Positions 9,540 through 20,100 of a stretch of DNA of 63,274 nt are shown here, piece after piece (positions within the stretch are counted from its first letter, which is position 1; every line of letters begins with the position of its first letter). The translations under genes and the position numbers were made by a program. The stretch lies in the NCBI GenBank assembly GCA_028691965.1, contig JAQUYE010000005.1, positions 1 through 63,274 of the forward strand, given 5' to 3'. The notes beneath the pieces are model-generated. The model saw only the letters and a list, made by a program, of their open reading frames with translations. It searched no databases and was not told where the DNA came from. This DNA is from Paludibacter sp. (GTDB taxonomy: Bacteria > Bacteroidota > Bacteroidia > Bacteroidales > Paludibacteraceae).

Positions 9540-11134
9540 ATCCTGTTTTTGTCTATTTGATTAAGGTAAACATTGCGATAGCTTTGTTCCTTTTGTTTTA
9601 TCGATTATTTTTCTCCAACGATACCCTTTGGAAAACTCGTAGAATTTATTTGCTGTTTTCTATCCTGATAGCTTTTATTTATCCGCTTCTTTCCATGCAG
9701 CAATGGATGACCGAAAGTGTTGCTATGCGGACTGTAGCACTGGATTACTTTCAGCTTCAGGAGCTGGTAGTTACTCCTATAGTGAATAATTCTTTAAATT
9801 GGACAACAATAATAGTTGTAGTATACCTGATTATCGTTTTTGTTTTACTCTTCAAGTTACTACTACAACTGTTTTCTATTTTGCGTATGGCTAAGCAATC
9901 AGTTCCAGCGCAGGTACAAGGAGTGAGTGTTAGGATACTTCATACTGAGATTACTCCTTTTTCTTTTTTCAGTTCCATATATTTGAATCCCGACATTCAC
10001 TCCGTTGAAGAAGTTCGTCAAATCCTGCTGCATGAGCGTACGCATGTACAGCAATGGCATAGTCTTGATGTGATAATAGCAGAAAGTATATGTGTTATAT
10101 TCTGGCTGAATCCTTTTTCCTGGCTCCTTCGCAAAGAGATTCGTCAAAACCTGGAGTTTCTTGCTGATGATCGTGTAGTAGCTTCCGGTGTTGATTCTAA
10201 ACATTATCAGTACCATTTGCTTCAACTTAGCTGTCAGTTACCCGGATTTGATATTACTAACAAATTTAATATCTCACCTCTTAAAAAACGAATTATTATG
10301 ATGAACCAACCACGTTCAAGCAAAACAACAGCCTTTAAATACCTGTTGATTGCACCGCTTTGTTTTTCACTTGTTGTACTTAGTAATGCAGAAACACTGG
10401 CAAATTCAATCCGGGAATTAATGCCTGTGTCTGATACATTGCCTGCTAAAGTTGATGATGATAAAGCCGTTAAGCCCCTAAATGCTATCAATGGATTGAC
10501 TGTTGTAGGTTATGCTACCCCAACTGACAAAAAATCTAAGACATTAGTAAAACAAGTAGTTACATCTTCTCAAGCAATGGATGAAGATGAAGTGTTTGTA
10601 ATTGTTGATGAAATGCCTAAGTATGTTGGTGGAGATAAGGCTCTTTTTAGCTACTTAGGCACTTCAATAAGATATCCGGTAGAAGCCCAAAAGAATGGTA
10701 TTCAAGGTCGTGTGATTTGTCAGTTTGTAGTGGATACTGATGGTAAAATAATCAACCCTGAAGTTGTACGTTCAGTTTCTCCTGAACTTGATGCCGAAGC
10801 TCTAAGAGTAGTAAGTTCAATGCCGGCCTGGCTTCCGGGTCGTCAGAAAGAAAAAACGGTAAAAGTAAAATATACACTTCCAATCAATTTTGCTCTTCAG
10901 AACAACGATGCTGCAACTAAAGAAAGGGCAACTGTAAAAGATATGCCTGTGATAGTATTAGATGAAAAGGTGATGGAGGAGAATTTTGATCTAAACAGTA
11001 TTAAACCGGATGAAATAGATGAGATTAAGGTACATAAATCGAATGATGATTTGGCTGTTAAGGAAGAACTGATAAAAAAATATGGCGAGCGAGCTGCGAA
11101 GGGAGTAATACTAATAAGCACAAAAAAGAAATAA
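9536..11134 (+). CDS. BlaR1-like M56 membrane metalloprotease with TonB_C domain
   Basis: Membrane sensor-protease of 532 residues starting at GTG 9536, inside the blaI stop. The N-terminal half has several membrane helices and the zinc site HERTH (about residue 166) followed by FWLNPF. A further helix lies near 265-285 (KYLLIAPLCFSLVVLSNAE). The periplasmic part carries a TonB C-terminal domain (about 365-450; GGDKALFSYL, RYPVEAQKNGIQG). The last 25 residues resemble the end of a TonB-receptor plug (KKYGERAAKGVILISTKK). It replaces the penicillin-binding sensor of true BlaR1, so the signal is probably not a beta-lactam. This architecture is common in Bacteroidota but its ligand is unknown. 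Confidence 0.82.
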   Translation: MNPVFVYLIKVNIAIALFLLFYRLFFSNDTLWKTRRIYLLFSILIAFIYPLLSMQQWMTESVAMRTVALDYFQLQELVVTPIVNNSLNWTTIIVVVYLIIVFVLLFKLLLQLFSILRMAKQSVPAQVQGVSVRILHTEITPFSFFSSIYLNPDIHSVEEVRQILLHERTHVQQWHSLDVIIAESICVIFWLNPFSWLLRKEIRQNLEFLADDRVVASGVDSKHYQYHLLQLSCQLPGFDITNKFNISPLKKRIIMMNQPRSSKTTAFKYLLIAPLCFSLVVLSNAETLANSIRELMPVSDTLPAKVDDDKAVKPLNAINGLTVVGYATPTDKKSKTLVKQVVTSSQAMDEDEVFVIVDEMPKYVGGDKALFSYLGTSIRYPVEAQKNGIQGRVICQFVVDTDGKIINPEVVRSVSPELDAEALRVVSSMPAWLPGRQKEKTVKVKYTLPINFALQNNDAATKERATVKDMPVIVLDEKVMEENFDLNSIKPDEIDEIKVHKSNDDLAVKEELIKKYGERAAKGVILISTKKK

Positions 11135-11189
11135 GCAGTTCGTTATGAGGTAATGTCTCAGGAATATAATATGCCTGTTAGGTATAGAG

Positions 11190-11249
11190 AACAGATCAGC
11201 AATCATACCTGTGTTGAGTAAATACAACTTTTATGATTGCTGATCTGTT
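11190..11249. terminator. Bidirectional terminator hairpin between convergent genes
   Basis: A 17-bp perfect inverted repeat (arms 11190-11206 and 11233-11249) lies between the plus-strand M56 gene and the minus-strand DUF5723 gene. The loop is 26 bases. A second, smaller dyad (TGAACC/GGTTCA, 11257-11274) lies beside it. Confidence 0.6.
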
Positions 11250-11288
11250 TAAGAATTGAACCAAACGTGGTTCAGTATATAATGCTTT

Positions 11289-12680
11289 TTAATGCATTTT
11301 ACCAAGATTGATACTTAATCCGACTTGAACGTGTGTTGTTGCTGTGTTCAATGGAATCGGTAAACCCTTAGCTACTTTGGTTGGAATGTAATCGCAGGCA
11401 AGAAAGAGATTAGCCACTATCATGTCAAGTCCTAAGGCGAATCCGAAGGTTTCTGCACCATGTAATGCTGAATAACTAACTGCCAGGTTTAGAAGATCAA
11501 AGGGCCGGTAGTTAACAACGCCTGTAAGTTCATGGATTGCATTACCGGGAATCATGCGGTTGGAGTATAAAATACCCAAACTAACCTTATTCTCTAAAAC
11601 ACTACCTTCGACTCCGAAATTGAGAGTTGGACTAAGAGATTCTGATCGTTTTTCCCGTTGGCTAACTTCCTTAAATTCGGCCATAGCCATTAAGTCATCC
11701 ACAATTTCGTCGAAAGGTTCTTCTTCAGATTCCGATTCAGCTCCAATATCTTCCATGCCTGTGTAGTTTACTGTGCCTTGTGCTCTTGCAATACGATTGT
11801 GATCCTGTTTCCAGCTAATTTTACCCAGATCGATAATTCCGGCAGATACTTCCAGAAAATCCAGGGGTTTCCAGCTTGCACCCAGGTCAAATGCAATACC
11901 CATTCCTGAGGCACCGGGAGTTCCTATGGCTACACCTTCAACAATCCCTGATTGATCCTTTTCGAACTCAACTCCTTTTCCATGAATGTTGATAAGTCCC
12001 TTTGTCGAAACTGTCCATACATCAGGACGCATATCAATAATCATCTCCTCGAATCCGGCTTCGGCAGTTGCGATCCCTGTAAGTAATTTAGCTTTTCCAC
12101 CTACGCGAATCTGATCGCCGATCGGGTAAGATGCTCCAACGGCGGTTTCAACAAAAGCATTTGCTCCCAGTTTAAGGTCCAGTATTTCATATCTGTTTCC
12201 TTGCGTGCTTTCCATTCCTCTTTTAAGGAACTCAAAGAGTGGTTTTGGCACGTCGATTCCCAGATTAACTCTACTTGCAACTTCAAACGTCCAAAATGAG
12301 TTGCCGAAATAGGACCCGAATGATAAAATGCTGAAACGCTGGTTCATTCGTAAGTAGTTGTTTGGATCGAGTTGATTAAGGAATTGTTCCGGACTAACAC
12401 TTTCATGCATGAAAGTAACCAGTTTGTCAGTTGGATTCTGTCCGGGATAAATAAATTGAGTGAATCGCATATTGGATTGTATGCCAAGATCAAAGGACCC
12501 TAATGCAGGAATCCCTATATATCCTTTAGACGGTGTGAGTGCCGGATTCATAAGGTGTCGGTGAGTGGCATTGTCCATGAAGTAGCCTGTTTTGGCTACC
12601 GGTTGCGCTTGAGCACCCGACAGTGAGAAGAGCAGCATTAACATTGCTCCTATGTTAGTGGAAAATGATTTTAGTGACAT
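11289..12680 (-). CDS. DUF5723-family outer-membrane protein
   Basis: Predicted exported beta-rich protein of 463 residues. It begins with a signal peptide (MSLKSFSTNIGAMLMLLFSLSGAQAQ) and then the conserved start of DUF5723 (GYFMDNATHRHLMNPALTP). Many alternating strands and Gly/aromatic residues up to the end (VGLSINLGKMH) suggest a porin-like barrel. An acidic insertion (ESESEEEPFDEIVDD) lies near residue 315. It is second in a minus-strand pair, 23 bases after the large lipoprotein. The molecular role of DUF5723 is unknown. Confidence 0.72.
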   Translation of the reverse strand: MSLKSFSTNIGAMLMLLFSLSGAQAQPVAKTGYFMDNATHRHLMNPALTPSKGYIGIPALGSFDLGIQSNMRFTQFIYPGQNPTDKLVTFMHESVSPEQFLNQLDPNNYLRMNQRFSILSFGSYFGNSFWTFEVASRVNLGIDVPKPLFEFLKRGMESTQGNRYEILDLKLGANAFVETAVGASYPIGDQIRVGGKAKLLTGIATAEAGFEEMIIDMRPDVWTVSTKGLINIHGKGVEFEKDQSGIVEGVAIGTPGASGMGIAFDLGASWKPLDFLEVSAGIIDLGKISWKQDHNRIARAQGTVNYTGMEDIGAESESEEEPFDEIVDDLMAMAEFKEVSQREKRSESLSPTLNFGVEGSVLENKVSLGILYSNRMIPGNAIHELTGVVNYRPFDLLNLAVSYSALHGAETFGFALGLDMIVANLFLACDYIPTKVAKGLPIPLNTATTHVQVGLSINLGKMH

Positions 12681-12703
12681 ATTCGTTGTATTTAGGTTGG
12701 TGA

Positions 12704-15700
12704 CTATAAGGTTACTGTAACACCGCCTGTTACACGGGCTTTTAGTTCAGCTTTGATGTAATTTTCGGGCTTGATAGGAGTGCCTGCGACGGTTGCGTCA
12801 GAAGTGGCTTTGAAAGTTAAAATCACTTTATTCATCCTTTTAAGTGCATCTAAACTATCCGCAATTTTTATGGATAGTTTGGATACAACTCCCTTCCCGT
12901 CGGGTGATCCGGCTTGAATCGATTGCTTCGTTGTAGTAGCCAGAATTGTAAAGTTTTCATCTACCATTATTAACTGTAACTCAAGATTCAACGGGATGGA
13001 ATTAGTAATAGTGCCGAATAATTCAAGACTACCCGAATTGAGTTCGATGTCTTCTAAACCTAAATCTACATTTTCCAGAGTATCCTTAATTGTGATATTC
13101 AAATCTTGTCCGAACTTGAACGGGATATTGATATCGTATTTCAATTTAAGGTTATAATTTGCCATTAAATCAATAAAGTGCTGCTGGTTTGCATTAATGG
13201 TTGGATTAATATCAATTTTTATTGAATCAGGAATAGGATTGAGTAATTTCTGTAGCTCGGTTGGTACATAAGCATAATTGTCAGGTTTCCCGGTTTCACT
13301 TGGAGCAACCCAGTAATAAGTCGTAACTGATTCAGATGGGCTATTCGCCTTTGGCAAGCTGAAGTTGAATTTTACTTTGTCAGCTGTTTGTAACTGGCCT
13401 CCGATAAACTTTGTAAATCCAAGTTCGGCATCAACAGGAATCCCTATATTGCTTACAGAACTCATTGTCAGAACCGGATTTGATACATCAAGTACAATTC
13501 CCTCTCCTTTGAGCATGTCTGGCAAGTCGAGTGAAATATTATCAACATCTAACTGTTCGTCTAAGTTAACATTGAACTTGCCATACACTCTCTGAAATTC
13601 AAGTCCTTTTAAACTAACTTTAACTCCTACTTCGACCGGTTCACCAGTGAGTTCTTCACTATTGACAGAAAGATCATTAACCGTCACGGTAACATCATAG
13701 TCGACTTTTTCGTTGATATTAAGTTTGCCGTTAAGCGGTGTTCCATCAAACTCAAATCCACGTAGTTGAAGCGTTCTCGCTATTTTGTTGTCAACGATAG
13801 CTTGATTTATTATAAGTTCATTATTTGCATTCACCTGACCAGAAGCGAAACTCAGCAGTTTTGGGAATTTTACAATGATAGTTGCATTAAGAGGACTGTC
13901 ACCAATATCAGGTAAATTACTTAGGTTAATGTCGAGTGCAATGGTTGACCCTGATTTTAACATGATACTATCTAAGGACGTAATTTCATCTGGTATATCA
14001 TTAATTTCCAATTTCATTTCTGTAGAGTCATTGTAGCTGGCTTCTATCTTATCCAGTTCGAGGGTAGTAGAGGCAATATATAAGTCAGAGACTATGGTTT
14101 GCAGATGAATAGTACTTGCGCTAAGGTCGGCTATCTCACTTGAGTTTACAATGCCAGACTCAAGCTCGATGCCACCACTTACAGAAATTTGTTCGTTGAG
14201 TGTCAGTTTGCCGTTCACCAACTCTTTGTTAATGTGTAGCGCTTTCAATTCCAGTTCAATAAAATCCGGAATAGTCCCGTTTATGGTGTATTTATTATCT
14301 ACAAGTCCGTTTTGTGGGGCAAACTCAAAGAGATTTGAGAATTGAATAGCCAACGCATCGGCTTTTAAAGTTAAAGGTAATGTAGGTCGATTAATGTTTA
14401 CGCGAAGAGTTCCTCCGGGTTTCATTGTTACTGTGGTCAATCGTTTCACTTCTTCATCTACATCTATGTCTAATTGAATATTTACATCATTAGCTACGAT
14501 TTGTTCTTTAATGACATTAGTAACAACCGTTGCCGAATTTAATTTGAGAGCAGTCTGAGTAGTAAGATTTATTACAGGGTTTGAAGCAGGTTTTATCTCT
14601 TCGCTGTTCATGCGACCATTAACACTCATTTGACCTGAATAACTTATGATGCCTTGCCAGTTAAGTATCCCGTTGTTAATTGGAATGGATGAGAGGTCAA
14701 TTTGTGATAAATTCAGTTCTACTTTGAATCCTGAAGTCGGATTATAGTCTACATTGTTTGTGCTGTAAGTTTTGCCAGCCATATTGCTGAATGCAAAACC
14801 ATCAGGGAAAGTGATATCTAAGCTGTTTATTTTATAATTCGATGATTTCATGTTCGGCAAATTGGATGGCATAAACTGAATGACCATATTTGTAGGTAAG
14901 GTCGAACCATCTGTCTTGCCCAAATGAATTGTGTTAATTCTTTGTACTTGTTCAGGTAGTCCGGTTTCGTTGATTTCCAGAGTGGACGATCCTGATATGG
15001 AAGTTGAAAATGTGGGAATGTCGAAATCCATATTTTTAATACTGACATTTTTGATGACAGCATTCACAACAAGATCAATATCTTTGGCATTTAAAGCCTG
15101 GTTCTCACGAACAGTGCCTGATGCAGCAAAGCTACCCGTTACCGATATGTCTTTAGCAACGTTTATAGTGTTGTTGACTGCTACCGGTAAATTATGAAAT
15201 GCAGTAAGTGAATATACTTTCTTGTTGCTCGTGTAGTTATTGAAGTTGGTAAGTGCATCTGATTCCCCGAAAACTATCTTACCATTAGTCAGTGGGGTTA
15301 AGGGACTAAATTTAAATAAGTTTGAGGGGTCGATCTCCAACGATGGAGTGAAGTTGCCACTCGACAGATAGGTAGTTGCACCCGGTAGCTCAATTGAGAT
15401 TTCCAGACTTGCTCCTGAGTTCAGGTCGATCTGATAGATGTTGTTAATTCCTTCTGGAACTTCGATAGAATAATTTATAGCAACTTTTAAGGGATTCCCC
15501 TGTGCGTCGTTAATGAGTATGGGCTCAGTCGTGTTGAAAGTAAACGATGGATTTGTCGCTCCATCGTAAGGAATCTGATTCGCAATAAAATTCTCTTTCT
15601 TAGTGTTACGATCAATATCATCCATGTCCAACGAAGTAGGATCGAGGGCATAATCAGCAAATCCCACCACAAATTGTTTGTTCATGTTGACAGCTGGTGT

Positions 15701-16138
15701 GATATCTTCAATGGTGACCTTCGGAATGTTCATGCCGAGGTATTGTTCTTTTGTAAAACCCGGAATCTTTACGTTGTCAAGATCAATATCACTGAAACTA
15801 ATACTCGTTACTTCACTGAACAGGTAATCATCAAATTTTAATTTGCTTTTGTCCAGGTCTTTCAGTAAATCCTCTACATAAATAGAGTCTTCAATTCTAA
15901 GACCATACCCTCCGTCTTCCATAATTTCAAGGAAGTTGATGTCTTCCGGATCAAGAAAATCACTCAGACGCAAGGTGTCTGTAGATCCAATAGGAATAGC
16001 AAGCGAGTCTCCGCCCAGGTTCATTTCAGTATTGATGCCTTTGTCAATGTCGTACAAGGAATCCTGACAGGAAGAGATTACCATGAGCACAACAGAAAGC
16101 ACCAATAATTGCATAGTAAAATCCAATTTTCGGTTCAT
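12704..16138 (-). CDS. Large modular lipoprotein, function unknown
   Basis: A protein of 1144 residues with a lipoprotein signal (lipobox VISSC, then QDSLYDIDKG). I do not recognise a family. The body is almost entirely predicted beta-strand and contains at least four diverged copies of a module of about 155-175 residues. Landmarks are SNLFKFSP, DGFAFSN, SNLFEFAP and KLLSFASG (bases near 15320, 14790, 14330 and 13855), each followed by a stretch ending in a G-x-L/I-N-x-x-I pattern. It is probably tethered to the outer membrane. It is first in a two-gene operon with the DUF5723 protein and may partner with it. A cell-envelope or surface-layer role is only a guess. Confidence 0.7.
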   Translation of the reverse strand: MNRKLDFTMQLLVLSVVLMVISSCQDSLYDIDKGINTEMNLGGDSLAIPIGSTDTLRLSDFLDPEDINFLEIMEDGGYGLRIEDSIYVEDLLKDLDKSKLKFDDYLFSEVTSISFSDIDLDNVKIPGFTKEQYLGMNIPKVTIEDITPAVNMNKQFVVGFADYALDPTSLDMDDIDRNTKKENFIANQIPYDGATNPSFTFNTTEPILINDAQGNPLKVAINYSIEVPEGINNIYQIDLNSGASLEISIELPGATTYLSSGNFTPSLEIDPSNLFKFSPLTPLTNGKIVFGESDALTNFNNYTSNKKVYSLTAFHNLPVAVNNTINVAKDISVTGSFAASGTVRENQALNAKDIDLVVNAVIKNVSIKNMDFDIPTFSTSISGSSTLEINETGLPEQVQRINTIHLGKTDGSTLPTNMVIQFMPSNLPNMKSSNYKINSLDITFPDGFAFSNMAGKTYSTNNVDYNPTSGFKVELNLSQIDLSSIPINNGILNWQGIISYSGQMSVNGRMNSEEIKPASNPVINLTTQTALKLNSATVVTNVIKEQIVANDVNIQLDIDVDEEVKRLTTVTMKPGGTLRVNINRPTLPLTLKADALAIQFSNLFEFAPQNGLVDNKYTINGTIPDFIELELKALHINKELVNGKLTLNEQISVSGGIELESGIVNSSEIADLSASTIHLQTIVSDLYIASTTLELDKIEASYNDSTEMKLEINDIPDEITSLDSIMLKSGSTIALDINLSNLPDIGDSPLNATIIVKFPKLLSFASGQVNANNELIINQAIVDNKIARTLQLRGFEFDGTPLNGKLNINEKVDYDVTVTVNDLSVNSEELTGEPVEVGVKVSLKGLEFQRVYGKFNVNLDEQLDVDNISLDLPDMLKGEGIVLDVSNPVLTMSSVSNIGIPVDAELGFTKFIGGQLQTADKVKFNFSLPKANSPSESVTTYYWVAPSETGKPDNYAYVPTELQKLLNPIPDSIKIDINPTINANQQHFIDLMANYNLKLKYDINIPFKFGQDLNITIKDTLENVDLGLEDIELNSGSLELFGTITNSIPLNLELQLIMVDENFTILATTTKQSIQAGSPDGKGVVSKLSIKIADSLDALKRMNKVILTFKATSDATVAGTPIKPENYIKAELKARVTGGVTVTL

Positions 16139-16379
16139 AAAAATGTTCTTTAGTTTTAAGAAATTAATTATCTAAGGTTTATTGTGATCGGTTAGGTTGT
16201 GTATAAATCTAAATATTTAATAAAATTAACCACGGTTATAGGGTTAACAATTCGGGGATAAAAAAGTTCATGTTTATAATACAGTATTATACTGTAATAA
16301 ATGACCTAAATAGTTTATTTTTTATTATTTTTACAGCGTCATTCGTTTTTTGATTGTCTGATACCCAAATTAACACATT

Positions 16380-17159
16380 ATGCAAAAGAAAAAGGAGTTG
16401 GTTTATTTGTTATTTACTGTTTTATTTTTGACTTCATGTGCTGAATTGGTACAATTGTCACGAACTCTACCTTCCGGAGTGATGCAACCCGGAACTATTC
16501 CGGTGTCAACTACAGAAAATGTTGCTGGATTAAAAAACTCACTTGAACTAGGAATTGTTAGTGCAGTGAATATTCTGAACCAGGAAAATGGATTTTATGG
16601 AAATGAGCTTTTAAAATTAGCTTTACCAGCTGAGGCTAAACCTATCCTCGATAATATACGACTTATACCCGGTGGCCAGGAGCTTGTTGAAAAAGCAATC
16701 TTGTCTATAAATCGGTCTGCAGAAGATGCTGTTAAGGAAGCTTTACCTATTTTTAAGGATGCAATTCTGAAAATGACAATTAATGATGCAGCTACTATTT
16801 TGTTTGGTCCTGATAATGCAGCAACCGAATACCTTCGTTCCACCACTTACACACAATTAAAAGCCGCATTTGCACCCAAAATTGGTTTATCATTGGCAAA
16901 GCCCCTTGTAGCTAATGTTTCAACAACTGATACCTGGGATTTACTTCACAATGGATATAACAAGGCTGCCGGGACAACGGCCGGGATGCTGATGGGACTT
17001 AAAAAAGTAAATATTAAGCTTCAGGATTATGTTACCGAAAGAGCTCTGGATGCACTTTTTATAAAGGTTGCAGAAGAAGAAAAGTCAATAAGGCTCGATC
17101 CCAAGGCCCGTGTCAATACATTATTGAAACGAGTATTTGGTCAACTTGACAAGAAATAA
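16380..17159 (+). CDS. DUF4197 lipoprotein
   Basis: Lipoprotein of 259 residues (lipobox LTSC, then AELVQL). The mature part matches DUF4197: NGFYGNELLKLALP, AILSINRSAEDAVKEALPIF, DAATILFGPDNAATEYLR and YVTERALDALFIKVAEEEKSIR. Largely helical; the function of the family is unknown. It ends 20 bases before the HTCS regulator and may be transcribed with it, though a link to xylan use is not otherwise supported. The 241 bases upstream are AT-rich and hold the divergent starts of this gene and the large lipoprotein; I see no clear promoter match. Confidence 0.8.
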   Translation: MQKKKELVYLLFTVLFLTSCAELVQLSRTLPSGVMQPGTIPVSTTENVAGLKNSLELGIVSAVNILNQENGFYGNELLKLALPAEAKPILDNIRLIPGGQELVEKAILSINRSAEDAVKEALPIFKDAILKMTINDAATILFGPDNAATEYLRSTTYTQLKAAFAPKIGLSLAKPLVANVSTTDTWDLLHNGYNKAAGTTAGMLMGLKKVNIKLQDYVTERALDALFIKVAEEEKSIRLDPKARVNTLLKRVFGQLDKK

Positions 17160-17179
17160 CCAACGAATTCCTTTTACCA

Positions 17180-20100
17180 ATGAAACACGTATTTATAGCT
17201 GGGTTGATGTTCATCCTGGGTGGTTTTTTGATATTAAATGCTCAAACCGGTACTTTTTTCTCAACGGATGTTGAACTTTCCAATAGTTTGATAAACAACA
17301 TTTATCAGGATAGTAAAAACTACATATGGATTGCAACCGAGGATGGTTTAAATAAATACGATGGAGTACGTTTTACAATCTATAGAAATAAAAAGGGCGA
17401 TGACACTACCCTGAAAAATAACTACGTACGTACAGTTTTTGAGGATAGTAAAGGGCGAATCTGGGTTGGCTGTATTAATGGTTTAATGCTCTACAATCGT
17501 TCTACAGATAGTTTCAGTGAGATTCCCATTTATTTTAGAAAGCAAATTATTGAACCTCATATAACTTCAATTATTGAATTGCCTGATGGTGATATTATGA
17601 TTTCTACATCTGGTGGTGGAGTAATTCGACCTGCGGAGGATTATAAGACTTTTATTGTAGACGAAAACTTATTTACTCAATTAAGTAGTCGTTATTTAAT
17701 AGATATTCATCAGGATAAACAGGGGAATGTTTGGGTTGCTTCTGAGAATCAGGGACTAAACTGCATTCTAAAATCTAATGGCGAGATACTTACTTTTAAA
17801 GCACCTTCTCAAATCAGTAGTAACCAGATTTCAGCAATTGCAGAAGATAATCATGGGACTATTTATGTAGGCACACTTACCGGTGGGTTGTTCCGGTACA
17901 TACCTTCGCAGGCCAGGTTTGAATCGATACCCTATCGTGATGCTTCAATTGTTCTTCCGATTAAGAGTTTATTGTTTGACAGCAGGAAGGAACAACTATT
18001 AGTGGGAACAGATGGTCTCGGCATGATGTATTATGATATCCGTAGTAAAAAACTTGTCGAATACGAAATGTTTTCAGCTGTTTTTGATTTTTCCCGAACA
18101 AAAGTACACTCCTTATTTCAGGATAAATCAGGGAATCTCTGGGTTGGCTTATTTCAAAAAGGTGTATTTATCGCTCCCAATCATCCCAATAAATTCCAAT
18201 ATTGGGGTGCCAAGTCATTTTACAACAACGTAATTGGTTCAAACTGTGTCATGTCGGTGCTCAAAGACAAGGAAGGAGTTTTATGGGTTGGAACTGATAA
18301 TGATGGGGTATATGCTGTGGATAAAAACCGAAAATCACGTCATTACGAAATTAAAACAAGTTACAATGGCGTAGCCGGAACTATCATGTCGATGGTTGAA
18401 GGTGATGATGCCACTCTTTGGATGGCGTCTTTTCTGGATGGATTAATCCAGTTTGATAAACGTTCAGGTAATCTTAACTACATTAAGAACGACCTGAAGG
18501 GAAGGTACAACAACGCCTCTGCAAATAAAGCTACAAGTCTTGCCAAAGATGTTCATGGCCGCATTTGGGTTGGAACGAATGGTGCCGGTGTATCGGTTTA
18601 TGATCCTTCAGAAGGTCGTTATATTAAACAATTTCTATTTCATGAAGAGGATTCGTCCGGTATCGCCAATAACTGGGTTAATACCCTGATGGCTGATGGT
18701 GATAGTCTTATTTGGATCGGAACATATGGTGGCGTCAGCTCTGTCGATGTGAATACCGAAAAAATAACAACATATCGTACACGAAACGGAATATTGCCCG
18801 GAAATATTGTGTATGCTATTACCAGGGATAGAAATCGACGGGTCTGGTTTGGTACCACAGAAGGATTGGCGGGATTGAATGAACGTACTAAGACTGTTGA
18901 GCATTATACAATAGATGACGGATTACCTGGAAATGTTATATGTGGTATACTTGAAGATGAAAACGGTGCGTTGTGGGTTAGTACACATACCGGGATATCA
19001 AAATTTCAACGAAATGAGAAGCGTTTTTTAAATCATTATTCGTTTGATGGATTACAGGGTAATGAGTTTTCGATGGGAGCTGCCTATAAAACACGCGACG
19101 GAGAAATGATATTTGGTGGGGTAGGTGGGGTATCTGCATTCTATCCTTCAGAAATAATCGAACAACGTGCTTCTATTCAACTTCACCTCACACGACTAAA
19201 CGTACTGGATCAACCTGTGGTAAGTGGCCAGAGGTCGGGGCGATGGACTATATTTGATGAGTTTATAATGGATGTTGATAAAATTCGGTTGAGTCATAAA
19301 GACAATATGTTTAGTTTGGAGTTCTCTATTTTTGAATTTGCTGCACCAGAGAGAGTGTACTACCGTTATAAGTTGGAAGGACTCAACGATCAGTGGATTA
19401 CGAACGAACAAGGAAATAATCGTATTAGTTTTACTAACCTGAGTTATGGGACCTATAACTTACGGGTAAAGGCAGGAATTCGTGAAAACGAATCAAACGA
19501 GAAGCTACTTACTATTGTTATTTATCCACCCTGGTACTTGAGTTTAGTTGCAAAAGTTATATATTTCCTATTGTTTTCCCTGTTGATGATTGGAGTGTAT
19601 AGGTATATTACAGAGCGCATAAAGTATCGTCACGAGATGATCCGAAGGGAACACCTGGAACAGGTTAACGAAGGCAAATTGCAATTTTTTATCAATATCT
19701 CTCATGAGATCAGGACTCCTATGACATTGATCTTAAGTCCACTCGAGAAACTTATCTCCGAAAATAAAGATGCTTCTCTACGGCAAACTTACTTATTGAT
19801 GTATCGAAATGCCCAACGAATAGTGCGACTGATCAATCAGCTGCTTGATCTTCGTAAAATTGACAAAGGATTGATGTTTGTAAAAATGCGCGAGACCGAC
19901 TTGATAGGATTTGTGGATGATATAGTGACTACATTCGAATACCAGGCCAAAAAGAAAAATATTAACCTGGAATTCTATCACACAATGCCAGAACTTAAGG
20001 TATGGCTGGATATGAATAATTTTGATAAGGTGTTGGTTAATATTCTTTCGAATGCATTCAAGTTTACACCTGAACTTGGAACTATTTCAATTATGATTTC

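Noticed and set aside
11257-11274. TGAACC/GGTTCA dyad as a tRNA T-arm fragment or att site
   Set aside because: No other tRNA parts and no integrase are nearby; it is a small hairpin in a convergent gap.
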